A DNA stretch of 7,533 bases from Porphyrobacter sp. (GTDB lineage: Bacteria > Pseudomonadota > Alphaproteobacteria > Sphingomonadales > Sphingomonadaceae): the NCBI GenBank assembly GCA_021732945.1, contig JAKFWB010000123.1, positions 1 through 7,533 on the forward strand, read 5' to 3'. This document shows, piece after piece, positions 1 to 6,581 of the stretch; position 1 is the stretch's first letter; every line of letters starts with the position of its first letter. The notes beneath the pieces are model-generated. The model was not told the origin of the DNA. It did no database searches and worked only from the letters and a program-made list of their open reading frames with translations. The position numbers and the translations under genes are program-made.

Positions 1-1483
1 CCGCCATGCGGTTGGCGATCGGATCGCCCGCCGTGATCGCGAGGCCTTCATAGATTTCAAGATTGGGCCGGTATCCGATCTTGGGATCGAAGCTGTCGAG
101 CTTGGCGCGCGCCTGAGTTTTGGTCGCTTCGCCCATCCAGCCGATTTCGGCGATGGATTCGCGCAGCGCGATCCGCAGGTTGGCGACCAATTCATCCATC
201 GCTGCCTTCTTTTCGGGCGGGTAGTAGCGCGCTACATATTCCTTGCCGATCAGCTCGCCCAGCAGGCCTTCAGCCTCGCCGATCGCCCTTTTCCACCGGG
301 GACGCTGTTCGGGGGTGCCGCGCAGGGTCTTGCCGAAGAATTCGAAGCTTGCGTCGTCAAACCGCTTGGGCAGCACTGCGGCGTGGCCCGCCAGGAATTC
401 CTTCGCCATCCACGCCTGCAAGGTGGCGACCGGCGTTTCGCTCAGCAGTGCGAACATGCCGGGCATGCCGGTGCCGATCTTGGCAAGCGCGGCCTGATCG
501 AGCTTGAGCGCGGCGATTTCCTCGGCCGTGGGCGGCATCAGGCTGACGACGAAGCCGGGGCTGTCCTCGATCCCGATGGCCGTCAGCATCGCCATCACCG
601 GCACCTTGCCGCCTATCGCGGTGAGCTCTTCGGCGGTCACCAGATTATAGGTGAGATCGCGATTGCGGCGGATGGTGCGATCCCAAGCGACGGTGCGGGC
701 GATCTGGTCTTCGAACGCATAGACAGCCTCGGCAGCGCCTGCCGGGTCTTGATAACCCGCCTCGCCCAGCAGGAAGGTGAGGTATTGCTTGTACTTTGCC
801 TGAATCCCGCGGCCTTTCTCGCTGTCGTCGAGATAGTAGTCGCGATCAGGCAGGCCCAATCCGCCAAAGCTGACCGAGGCAATATGGCGGTCGGGCTGCT
901 TGGCATCGACCCCCACGCCGCCGCCAATCGGGCTGGCAAGGCCGGGCTCGGCCCACAGCATGGCCAAATCATCAAAGCTGGTCGCGCCAAAGATCCGGGC
1001 CAGATGCGGCCGCACCGGCGCAAGGCCAGCGGCTTCGATGGCGGCGGTATCGAGGTAGGAATTGTAAGTGCCCACGATCCGCGCTTCATCGGCGGTGCGG
1101 GTTGCGGCGGGCTTGGCGAGCAGATCGTCCATCAGCGCCTTGACGTCGGCGGTGCTCTTTTCGCCGAGCAGCGTAAACGCGCCCAGCCGGCTGAAGTCCG
1201 ATGGCAGCGGGTTGGCATCGATCCACGGCTGATTGACGAAAGCGTTGAAATCATCGCCCGGCTTGACCGTGGTGGACAACAGCGCGGGGTCGACTCCCCA
1301 TGCGCCGAAGCTCATCGTGGGAAGCGCAGGCGCAGGCATGTCCGCGCTGTCGGCGAGCAGGAGGTCTGCGCCGCTGTCATGCGTGGCGGCATCATCATTG
1401 GCGAAGGCGGGCGTAGCAAAAGCCAGCGCGGCAAGGCTTGCGCCGATAAGGTTTGCGCCAACAAGGGCGGATTTGGTGATCAT
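1..1483 (-). CDS. M13 family (neprilysin-like) metallopeptidase, exported, C-terminus outside the window
   Basis: The 494 codons visible encode the N-terminal part of an M13-type zinc endopeptidase, which would cleave peptides in the periplasm or at the cell surface. The first 28 residues are a signal peptide: a basic start (MITK), a hydrophobic stretch and a likely cut after AFA. There is no lipobox. The M13 N-terminal domain follows, with the hallmark PGDDFNAFVNQPWI at residues 75-88 and LGLPDRDYYL at about 209-218. The zinc site (HExxH and the downstream Glu) should lie further along the protein, beyond the left edge, so catalytic competence cannot be judged. The ATG at 1483 is supported by GGGGA eight bases upstream and by the signal peptide starting there. 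The gene lies 135 bp downstream of the ABC exporter on the same strand, so co-transcription is possible. Substrate unknown. The family call is very secure. Confidence 0.95.
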   Translation of the reverse strand, partial: MITKSALVGANLIGASLAALAFATPAFANDDAATHDSGADLLLADSADMPAPALPTMSFGAWGVDPALLSTTVKPGDDFNAFVNQPWIDANPLPSDFSRLGAFTLLGEKSTADVKALMDDLLAKPAATRTADEARIVGTYNSYLDTAAIEAAGLAPVRPHLARIFGATSFDDLAMLWAEPGLASPIGGGVGVDAKQPDRHIASVSFGGLGLPDRDYYLDDSEKGRGIQAKYKQYLTFLLGEAGYQDPAGAAEAVYAFEDQIARTVAWDRTIRRNRDLTYNLVTAEELTAIGGKVPVMAMLTAIGIEDSPGFVVSLMPPTAEEIAALKLDQAALAKIGTGMPGMFALLSETPVATLQAWMAKEFLAGHAAVLPKRFDDASFEFFGKTLRGTPEQRPRWKRAIGEAEGLLGELIGKEYVARYYPPEKKAAMDELVANLRIALRESIAEIGWMGEATKTQARAKLDSFDPKIGYRPNLEIYEGLAITAGDPIANRMA

Positions 1484-1618
1484 GTGCGAAGTCCCCGAAA
1501 GCTGGAGCAGGCCTGCGCCTGCGCCTAACATTGATAGCGTCACACTAACGCCGCATTGGGCGAAAGGTTGCCCTTCATCCGGCGGGCCACGCGCTTCGTC
1601 GAAAAAGCGCGGTGAGGC
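1484..1618 (-). other. Intergenic gap between ABC exporter and M13 peptidase, with a hairpin
   Basis: This 135-bp spacer separates two minus-strand genes. Just past the exporter's stop codon is an inverted repeat: CGCGCTT at 1590-1596 and AAGCGCG at 1605-1611, with an 8-base loop. No T-run follows it on the minus strand, so it is at best a weak or factor-dependent terminator, or a transcript-end stabiliser. A short GCGCCT-type repetition sits near 1510-1526. I could not find a convincing -35/-10 pair for the peptidase gene, so both read-through from the exporter and an own promoter remain open. Confidence 0.35.
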
Positions 1619-3493
1619 TTACGCCGCAGCGTCGGTGAACTGCAACCGGGCGAGGCGCGCATAAAGCCCGCCTGCCGCGCTCAGCGCTTCGTGCGTGCCC
1701 TGTTCGGCGATTCGGCCATCCTCCAGCACCACAATCCGGTCCGCCTTGCGCACCGTGGCGAGGCGGTGGGCGATGACGATTGTGGTGCGCTGCGCCATCA
1801 GCGTATCGAGCGCCTGCTGCACCAATTGCTCGCTCTCGGCATCGAGCGCGCTGGTCGCCTCATCCAGCAACAGGATCGGCGCATCACGCAGCAGCGCGCG
1901 GGCGATGGCGATGCGCTGCTGTTGCCCGCCCGAAAGCTGCGTCCCGCCTTCGCCAAGATAGGTGTCGAGGCCACTGGGCAGCGCGCGCAGGAAGGTTTCG
2001 GCATTGGCGGCGCGGGCGGCATCCCAGATCTGTTCGTCCGTGGCGTCCCACTTGCCATAACGCAGATTGTCGCGGGCATTGGCGCTGAACAGCACCCCGT
2101 CCTGCGGCACCAGCGCGATCCGGGCGCGCACTTCGGCCGGGTCAGCGGCGGTCAGCGGCACGCCGTCAAGCCGGATGGTGCCACCTTGGGGATCGTAGAA
2201 CCGTTCCACCAGCTGGAAGATCGTCGATTTGCCCGCGCCCGAAGGCCCGACAATCGCAATCGTCTCCCCCGGCTCGATTTCGAGCGTGAAGTCCTTCAGC
2301 GCCGCCGTTTCGGGCCGGGCGGGATAGCGGAAGGTGACATTGCGGAAGCTTAGGCTGCCGCGCGGCGGCACCGGCAGGCGTTCGGGCCGCGCCGGGGCCG
2401 CGATATCAGGCCGGGCTTCGAGCAGTTCCGCCAAGCGGCTTGCCGCACCCGCACCGCGCAGCAAATCGCCATAGACTTCGGTGAGCGAGCCCAGCGCGCC
2501 TGCCACCAGCCCGCCGGTGATCACAAAGGCCGTGATCGTCCCGCCGCTGATCGCGCCTTCGGCCACCGCGAGCGCGCCGCGCCACATCACCAGCACCACC
2601 CCGCCAAACACCAGCAGGATCACAATCGATGTCATCGCTGCGCGCAGCAGGATGCGCCGCTTCGCAGTCGTGAAGGTGTTTTCGACCACGTTGGAAAAGC
2701 GCGCGCCCTCGCGGCTCTCCTGTCCGAAGCTTTGCACGATCTTCATCGCTGACAGCACTTCGGTGACATAGGCACCGACATCGGCGATCCGGTCCTGGCT
2801 TGACCGCGAGACGGAGCGGATCTTGCGCCCGAAATAGACAATCGGCGCGATCACCAGCGGGATGCCGATCAGAAGGCCTATCGTCAGGGACGGTGCGAGA
2901 AAGATCAGGAAGGCGATCCCGCCAATTGCAGTGAGTGAATTGCGCAAGGCGACCGAGACCGTGGTGCCGACGACGTTCTCGATCACCGCCGTGTCGCTTG
3001 TCATCCGGCTGGAGATTTCCTTGGGGCTGTTGACCTCGTAGAAGCCGGGCGAAAGGCGAAGCAGGTTGTTCTGCACTTTCAACCGGATATCGGCGACGAC
3101 GCGCTCACCCAGCCAGCTAACAAAATAGAACCTGAGCGCGGTGCCCAGGCCCAAAATCAGCACGATCATCAGCAGATACTGGAAAGCGTGGGCGATATCA
3201 TCAGCCGATGCGGATCCACTGAAGGCATCGTCCACAATCACCTTGAAGCGCCACGGGATCGCCAGCGTCGCCGCCGCAGTGATGACCAATGCCAGCAATG
3301 CCAACGCGATCTGACGCGGGTATTGCAGCGCCGTGCCGAACACCATCCGCAGCGGTGCGAGCGAGCGCGATTTTGGGGCGTCATCCGTCGCTTGCGCTGC
3401 GGTGACAACCGCATGCTTGGGCGAGCCAATGGCCTCTGTCCCAGTGTCAGATGGGGTGTCGGTGCTTGCGGGTTGGGGGGTTTCGCCGTGCAT
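1619..3493 (-). CDS. ABC exporter, fused transmembrane domain and ATPase (ABCB/MsbA-like half transporter)
   Basis: This 624-residue protein is a type IV ABC half-exporter in the inner membrane and would work as a homodimer driven by ATP. Residues 1-45 are a hydrophilic, probably disordered extension rich in Thr, Pro and Ala. Hydrophobic segments near 58-80, 103-125, 178-198, 201-221, 284-306 and 317-340 give the six-helix membrane domain. The nucleotide-binding domain is intact: aromatic A-loop Tyr390, Walker A GPSGAGKST at 416-424, Q-loop Gln464, signature LSGGQ at 520-524, Walker B ILLLDE at 540-545, D-loop SALD at 548-551 and switch His576. The ATG at 3493 follows GAGGG at about eight bases. 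The substrate cannot be read from sequence: lipid A precursor, other lipids, drugs or peptides are all possible. There is no C39 peptidase domain, so it is not a bacteriocin-processing type. The M13 peptidase gene lies downstream; phaZ is divergent. Confidence 0.96.
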   Translation of the reverse strand: MHGETPQPASTDTPSDTGTEAIGSPKHAVVTAAQATDDAPKSRSLAPLRMVFGTALQYPRQIALALLALVITAAATLAIPWRFKVIVDDAFSGSASADDIAHAFQYLLMIVLILGLGTALRFYFVSWLGERVVADIRLKVQNNLLRLSPGFYEVNSPKEISSRMTSDTAVIENVVGTTVSVALRNSLTAIGGIAFLIFLAPSLTIGLLIGIPLVIAPIVYFGRKIRSVSRSSQDRIADVGAYVTEVLSAMKIVQSFGQESREGARFSNVVENTFTTAKRRILLRAAMTSIVILLVFGGVVLVMWRGALAVAEGAISGGTITAFVITGGLVAGALGSLTEVYGDLLRGAGAASRLAELLEARPDIAAPARPERLPVPPRGSLSFRNVTFRYPARPETAALKDFTLEIEPGETIAIVGPSGAGKSTIFQLVERFYDPQGGTIRLDGVPLTAADPAEVRARIALVPQDGVLFSANARDNLRYGKWDATDEQIWDAARAANAETFLRALPSGLDTYLGEGGTQLSGGQQQRIAIARALLRDAPILLLDEATSALDAESEQLVQQALDTLMAQRTTIVIAHRLATVRKADRIVVLEDGRIAEQGTHEALSAAGGLYARLARLQFTDAAA

Positions 3494-3583
3494 GGTCGCT
3501 GCCCTCTAGCCGTGAACCTTGCGAAATTCACGTGCAAAAAAGCGATGCGCCCCCGCCCGGCATGCCCCGGTCAATCCCTGGTC

Positions 3584-3605
3584 GCACAATTGTGCATTGC
3601 ACAAT
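3584..3605. promoter_or_regulatory. Overlapping palindromes upstream of phaZ, candidate operator
   Basis: Two symmetric elements overlap. GCACAATTGTGC at 3584-3595 is a perfect 12-bp palindrome. ATTGTGCATTGCACAAT at 3589-3605 is symmetric around its central base, with 8-bp arms. They share the TTGTGC half-site, so a dimeric regulator could sit in either of two registers. Another half-site, GTGCAA, occurs at 3532-3537 closer to the exporter gene. PHA genes in alphaproteobacteria are often controlled by PhaR, which is known to bind TGC-containing symmetric sites. A PhaR operator is therefore a reasonable inference for a site in front of phaZ, but it is not shown. The element sits about 80 bp from the phaZ start and about 90 bp from the exporter start, so it could affect either gene. 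Confidence 0.5.
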
Positions 3606-3627
3606 AGCGGGCAAAGGCGCATTTATC
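3597..3627 (+). promoter_or_regulatory. Possible phaZ promoter overlapping the palindrome
   Basis: TTGCAC at 3597-3602 is a fair -35 match. TTTATC at 3622-3627 is a weak -10 match after a 19-base spacer, slightly longer than ideal. If correct, the -35 box lies inside the second palindrome, so a bound regulator would block RNA polymerase. This is a hand-made match with a poor -10 and should be read as a suggestion only. Confidence 0.25.
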
Positions 3628-3640
3628 GCGGGAAAGGCGC
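3607..3640 (+). repeat. Imperfect direct repeat, 21-bp period, in the phaZ leader
   Basis: GCGGGCAAAGGCGC at 3607-3620 is repeated as GCGGGAAAGGCGC at 3628-3640, differing by one missing C. The starts are 21 bp apart, close to two helical turns, so both copies would face the same side of the DNA. The second copy runs into a small inverted repeat: GGCGCT at 3636-3641 and AGCGCC at 3651-3656, loop of nine. This could form a hairpin in the phaZ leader. No function is known to me; it may be regulatory or chance in GC-rich DNA. Confidence 0.4.
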
Positions 3641-3683
3641 TCATCCGAGAAGCGCCGAACTGTTCGTCGTTTGAGGTAACTTG

Positions 3684-4922
3684 ATGCTTTACCACGCCTA
3701 TGAGCTGCAACGCAGCTGGATGAACAGCGCCAGCGCGCTCGCTTCGATCAGTTCGGAAATGCTCTCCAATCCCGCCAATCCGCTGGGCTACATGGGCGCA
3801 GGCCCGATGGTGGCCAATGCGCTCGAAGTGTTTGCCCACGCCACCGCGCATTATGGCAAGCCCGAATTCGGGATCTCCGACGTCACCATCGGCGGCAAGG
3901 TCCATGCGGTGACCGAAACCATCGCGCTCCACCGTCCGTTCGGTGATCTGCTGCAATTCCATGTGGAAGGCACCCCGGCGGGTCGCCCGCGCCTGCTGAT
4001 CGTCGCGCCGATGAGCGGGCATTACGCCACGCTGCTGCGCGGCACGGTCGAACGGATGCTCGAAAGCTGCGAGGTGTTCATCACCGATTGGGCCGATGCC
4101 AAGATGGTGCCGACCAAGGCGGGGGAGTTCGATCTTGACGAATATATCGACTATCTGATCGAATTCGCCGAGCACATTCATGGCGGGGCGGGCGGTCAGC
4201 GGATCCACATGATGGCGGTGTGCCAGCCTTCAGTTCCCGCCTTTGCTGCAACGGCGCTGATGAACCTCCACAAATCGCCCGCTACGCCTGCCACGCTGAC
4301 GATGATGGGCGGGCCGATTGACACCCGCGAATGCCCCACGGTCGTCAACAACATGGCGATGCAGCGCCCGATCGAATGGTTCCGCCAGAGCGTAATCGCG
4401 ACCGTGCCGATGAAATATCCGGGCAGCGGCCGCCGCGTCTATCCCGGCTTCATGCAGCTCAACGCCTTCATGAGCATGAACCTGCGCAGCCACATGATGA
4501 GCCACTACGAGATGTTCAAACACTTGACCGCCGGTTACGAGGCGAGCGCGCAGGCGACCAAGGACTTCTACGACGAATACCGCTCGGTCTGCGACATGAC
4601 GGCGGAGTTCTACCTGCAAACGGTGGAAGAGGTGTTCCAGAAACACTCGATCCCCAAGGGCGAGTTCCGCCATAAGGGCGAATTGGTCGACATCACCCAA
4701 ATCACCGACACCGCATTGCTCGCCATCGAAGGTGAGCGCGATGATATCTCCGGCCTCGGCCAGACCAGGGCGGCGCTGAAGCTGACCCCGAACCTGCCCG
4801 ACGATATGAAGCGGTATTACATGGCCGAGGGCGCCGGGCATTACGGCATCTTCAACGGCAGCCGCTGGCGCACGAAGGTCGCCCCGGTGGTGGACGAATG
4901 GATCGCCGCGCACTCGGGTTAG
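3684..4922 (+). CDS. phaZ: Intracellular polyhydroxyalkanoate (PHB) depolymerase
   Basis: This 412-residue cytoplasmic enzyme hydrolyses amorphous PHA/PHB storage granules to release hydroxyacids for central metabolism. It matches the PhaZa1-type intracellular depolymerases, which use a catalytic Cys rather than Ser. Here that is Cys180 in AVCQPSVPA, with Asp353 (or the adjacent Asp354) in EGERDDISG and His386 in GAGHYGIF. The spacing fits the Cys183/Asp355/His388 triad known for the Ralstonia (Cupriavidus) enzyme. The N-terminus LYHAYELQRSWM and the C-terminal PHB-depolymerase region are also typical. There is no signal peptide, as expected, and the length is normal for the family. I chose the ATG at 3684 because GAGGT at 3673-3677 sits six bases upstream; a TTG one codon earlier would be too close to it. 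The gene is monocistronic here, divergent from the ABC exporter. No synthase (phaC) or phasin gene is in view. Confidence 0.95.
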   Translation: MLYHAYELQRSWMNSASALASISSEMLSNPANPLGYMGAGPMVANALEVFAHATAHYGKPEFGISDVTIGGKVHAVTETIALHRPFGDLLQFHVEGTPAGRPRLLIVAPMSGHYATLLRGTVERMLESCEVFITDWADAKMVPTKAGEFDLDEYIDYLIEFAEHIHGGAGGQRIHMMAVCQPSVPAFAATALMNLHKSPATPATLTMMGGPIDTRECPTVVNNMAMQRPIEWFRQSVIATVPMKYPGSGRRVYPGFMQLNAFMSMNLRSHMMSHYEMFKHLTAGYEASAQATKDFYDEYRSVCDMTAEFYLQTVEEVFQKHSIPKGEFRHKGELVDITQITDTALLAIEGERDDISGLGQTRAALKLTPNLPDDMKRYYMAEGAGHYGIFNGSRWRTKVAPVVDEWIAAHSG

Positions 4923-5159
4923 AGCTTGCGCCGAAGTTGCCAAAGCTGACACCGCGTCAAGCGCGATCCCGAGCGGTTTCTCTCGACAATTCAGGTGCCT
5001 GCCCGGCAGATACGAAGTTGACACCCAGCCCGTTTCGAAAAAAATCTCTTTGCGCCGGCGTGGGCTGAACAGTGCGGCCCATCGGGCCGCGCACATCACG
5101 ATGCGAAAGAACGGACGGGGTTGTAACGCGGCAATCGCGCGTAGGAAAATGGCGCTGCG
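4923..5159. other. Convergent intergenic region between phaZ and the DUF4126 gene
   Basis: These 237 bp hold no gene I can support. CGAAGTTG occurs at 4932-4939 and 5013-5020, and TGACACC at 4947-4953 and 5019-5025. There is a consensus TTGACA at 5018-5023, followed 16 bases later by AAAAAT at 5040-5045, a possible but isolated plus-strand promoter. CAGCCC at 5026-5031 pairs with GGGCTG at 5062-5067 around an A-rich loop. A short minus-strand open frame (4957-5163) has no supporting features. Confidence 0.4.
5074..5090. terminator. GC-rich hairpin between convergent genes, possible bidirectional terminator
   Basis: GCGGCCC at 5074-5080 and GGGCCGC at 5084-5090 form a perfect 7-bp stem with a 3-base loop. 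Flanking GT/AC bases extend it if one G is bulged. It lies between the ends of phaZ and the DUF4126 gene, where a terminator is expected. No U-run follows directly on either strand, so it is not a textbook intrinsic terminator. Confidence 0.4.
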
Positions 5160-5759
5160 TCACCCCGCTGCCTTCGGCCTTCTGAAAAACACGCGGCTAA
5201 TCACCCGCTTCGCCCACCACAGAAGCGCTGTGACGAGCATCAGCAGCACCGCCGCGATCCCGCCCGCGACCACCGGGTATTCATACGCGACCCAGAGCAA
5301 TCCCACGGTGACAACATCCTCGGCGCTCGACGCCACAATGTTGCTCACTGGTTCGGGCGAGGTGTTGACCACCGCCCGCGCGCTCGCCTTGCCGCCGTGG
5401 GCGAGGAAGCTCGCCCCGCCGCCCAGCAGAAAGGCGATGACCTGCGTCGCCGGATCGGATGGATCGACAATCGCCAGCGCCAACAGCGCGCCGCCGATGG
5501 GGCGGACCAAGGTGTGGATCGTGTCCCACAGACTATCAAGCCACATCACCTTGTCGGCGAAAAACTCCGCCAGCGCCCCGAAAGCGGCGATGCCGAGCAC
5601 CCACGGATTGGCGAGCACAGCAAGGCTGGCGAGGTGCTCGGGCAGGGGAAGCACCTCCAGCCGCATCGCGAGCCCGGTCGCAAAAATGCACAGGTAAAGC
5701 CGCCAGCCCGAAAGCAGGCTGACGCTGCCCGCGATCCCTATGATTTCGATGATCCCCAT
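5160..5759 (-). CDS. DUF4126 family integral membrane protein
   Basis: This 199-residue inner-membrane protein belongs to the DUF4126 family, whose function is not established. Hydrophobic segments lie near residues 5-32, 44-66, 86-120, 149-158 and 162-181, suggesting about four to five membrane passes. Family-like motifs are SGWRLYLCIFATGL (17-30), AEFFADKVMWLDSLWDTIHT with RPIGG (64-90), and a polar stretch HGGKASARAVVNTSPEP (121-137) ending in SSAED. The C-terminus is basic (RVISRVFFRRPK), probably cytoplasmic. I placed the start at the ATG at 5759 because AAGG lies five bases upstream and translation from there opens directly into the conserved part. A GTG six codons earlier (5777) is open but has a poorer ribosome site. 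The gene is convergent with phaZ and divergent from the FecR-like gene, so it appears to stand alone. Some relatives are annotated as transporters, but nothing here supports a substrate. Confidence 0.9.
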   Translation of the reverse strand: MGIIEIIGIAGSVSLLSGWRLYLCIFATGLAMRLEVLPLPEHLASLAVLANPWVLGIAAFGALAEFFADKVMWLDSLWDTIHTLVRPIGGALLALAIVDPSDPATQVIAFLLGGGASFLAHGGKASARAVVNTSPEPVSNIVASSAEDVVTVGLLWVAYEYPVVAGGIAAVLLMLVTALLWWAKRVISRVFFRRPKAAG

Positions 5760-5922
5760 TGGCACCTTGTGGGGCACAAGCGTGTCGGCTGCAACTCCTC
5801 TCCGGGCCCGGGCAGCTACCAGCAGAGAAGCGCCGTTAGGCCCAGCTCTGCACGCCGATTCAACACGATGGCTCGCTTTCCGGCCTCAAACCGATGAATT
5901 AACCATGCCCGTCAGTCCAATA

Positions 5923-5951
5923 TTAGCCAAGCAAGGCAACCACAACATAAT
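5923..5951 (+). promoter_or_regulatory. Candidate promoter of the FecR-like gene
   Basis: TTAGCC at 5923-5928 (-35, three of six consensus bases) and CATAAT at 5946-5951 (-10, five of six) are separated by 17 bases, the ideal spacing. They lie in the most AT-rich stretch of the window, about 50 bp before the FecR-like start. The remainder of the 5760-6002 divergent gap shows nothing else clear apart from the small palindrome at 5984-5993. Confidence 0.35.
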
Positions 5952-5983
5952 CGAACCCTGCCATAGTCTTATCAGCGTATTCA

Positions 5984-5993
5984 GGAATATTCC
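5984..5993. repeat. Perfect 10-bp palindrome next to the FecR-like start
   Basis: GGAATATTCC is perfectly self-complementary and ends nine bases before the chosen ATG. It could be a regulator site or an mRNA element close to the ribosome-binding region. A 10-bp palindrome is short enough to occur by chance. Confidence 0.3.
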
Positions 5994-6002
5994 GGGGTGG
6001 CG

Positions 6003-6458
6003 ATGATGAACAGTCTTCCAAAAATGATCGGCGTTGTTGTGGCGCTTATATCCAGCACAGCTGCCCTCGCTGAAGATTCCGGCTGGCGGATTTCCGAAAC
6101 CGATGGTCAGGTTTCCGTCATTCGGAACAGCGAAGCGATCTACGGCGAAGAAGGCACGCAATTGCTTGTCGGCGACGTCATCAGCACCAGCGAAGCGGGC
6201 CGGGCCGTGTTGGTGCGCGGGAAGGAATTTGCGGTGGTTTCGCCCAAGGCGCAGGTTCGCATCAAGCGGGCCGAGAAAGGTGCCCTGGTCGACCAGATGT
6301 TCGAATTTCTCGGAGACTTGCTGACAACTGGCGACGAACCCGCCGCCGGTAATCGCAGGATGTCGGCTCTGGTTGTCAAAGGATATCGCGACAGTTCCAA
6401 CACCAACGGCATTATCGCTGCCATCGACGCGAAATCAGGCCTTGCACCAGACGAATGA
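6003..6458 (+). CDS. Small secreted protein with a FecR-like domain
   Basis: This 151-residue protein starts with a signal peptide (basic Lys7, hydrophobic 8-22, cut after ALA at residue 23). Residues about 34-88 resemble the FecR periplasmic domain: GQVSVIRNSEAIYGEEGTQL, then LLVGDVISTSEAGRAVLV and a strand-rich end (FAVVSPKAQVRI). In classical FecR this domain is joined to a membrane helix and a cytoplasmic anti-sigma region. Both are absent here, and no sigma factor or TonB receptor gene is adjacent, so iron signalling should not be assumed. Residues 95-151 are unassigned. Starts are possible at GTG 5997, ATG 6003 and ATG 6006. I chose 6003, with GGGG at 5994-5997 five bases upstream; 6006 is nearly as good. 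The coding sequence looks more AT-rich and less codon-biased than its neighbours by eye. The FecR-like call rests on pattern resemblance and is moderate. Confidence 0.7.
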   Translation: MMNSLPKMIGVVVALISSTAALAEDSGWRISETDGQVSVIRNSEAIYGEEGTQLLVGDVISTSEAGRAVLVRGKEFAVVSPKAQVRIKRAEKGALVDQMFEFLGDLLTTGDEPAAGNRRMSALVVKGYRDSSNTNGIIAAIDAKSGLAPDE

Positions 6459-6581
6459 ATGGCACGCCGGTCGCTTGATCCCGACCAACCGCAAACCGCC
6501 TCCGACGAATCAGCGTTGCGCCTTCTGCCGCTGACTTGTAGCAATACAATGAGTTCCAAGCCGGCTTTGCGATAAAATGGG

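Noticed and set aside
383..1528. 381-codon plus-strand open frame
   Set aside because: It lies opposite the M13 peptidase, whose frame gives clear family motifs. The plus-strand product is low-complexity, rich in Gly, Ala and Arg, as expected for a shadow of high-GC coding.
1691..2353. 220-codon plus-strand open frame
   Set aside because: It is antisense to the ATPase domain of the ABC exporter, where Walker A, signature and Walker B are all read on the other strand.
3528..4208. 226-codon minus-strand open frame across the phaZ start and promoter region
   Set aside because: It covers the phaZ N-terminus and the palindromic intergenic region, with no ribosome site or family motif to support it.
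4230..5099. 289-codon minus-strand open frame antisense to phaZ
   Set aside because: It overlaps the conserved catalytic part of phaZ, has no recognisable domain, and its His/Arg/Ala-rich make-up is typical of an antisense shadow.
4957..5163. 68-residue minus-strand open frame in the phaZ/DUF4126 gap
   Set aside because: No ribosome site or motif was seen, and it contains the hairpin and repeats that better explain the region as non-coding.
5397..5897. 166-codon plus-strand open frame
   Set aside because: It is antisense to the DUF4126 gene and runs into its upstream region; the product has no recognisable features.
6459..6575. 38-residue open frame starting one base after the FecR-like stop (TGAATG), possible coupled small gene
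   Set aside because: The product (MARRSLDPDQPQ...) has no signal, membrane segment or known motif, and the ATG has no ribosome site beyond coupling. It shares the frame of the NodT gene but is cut off by TAA at 6573.
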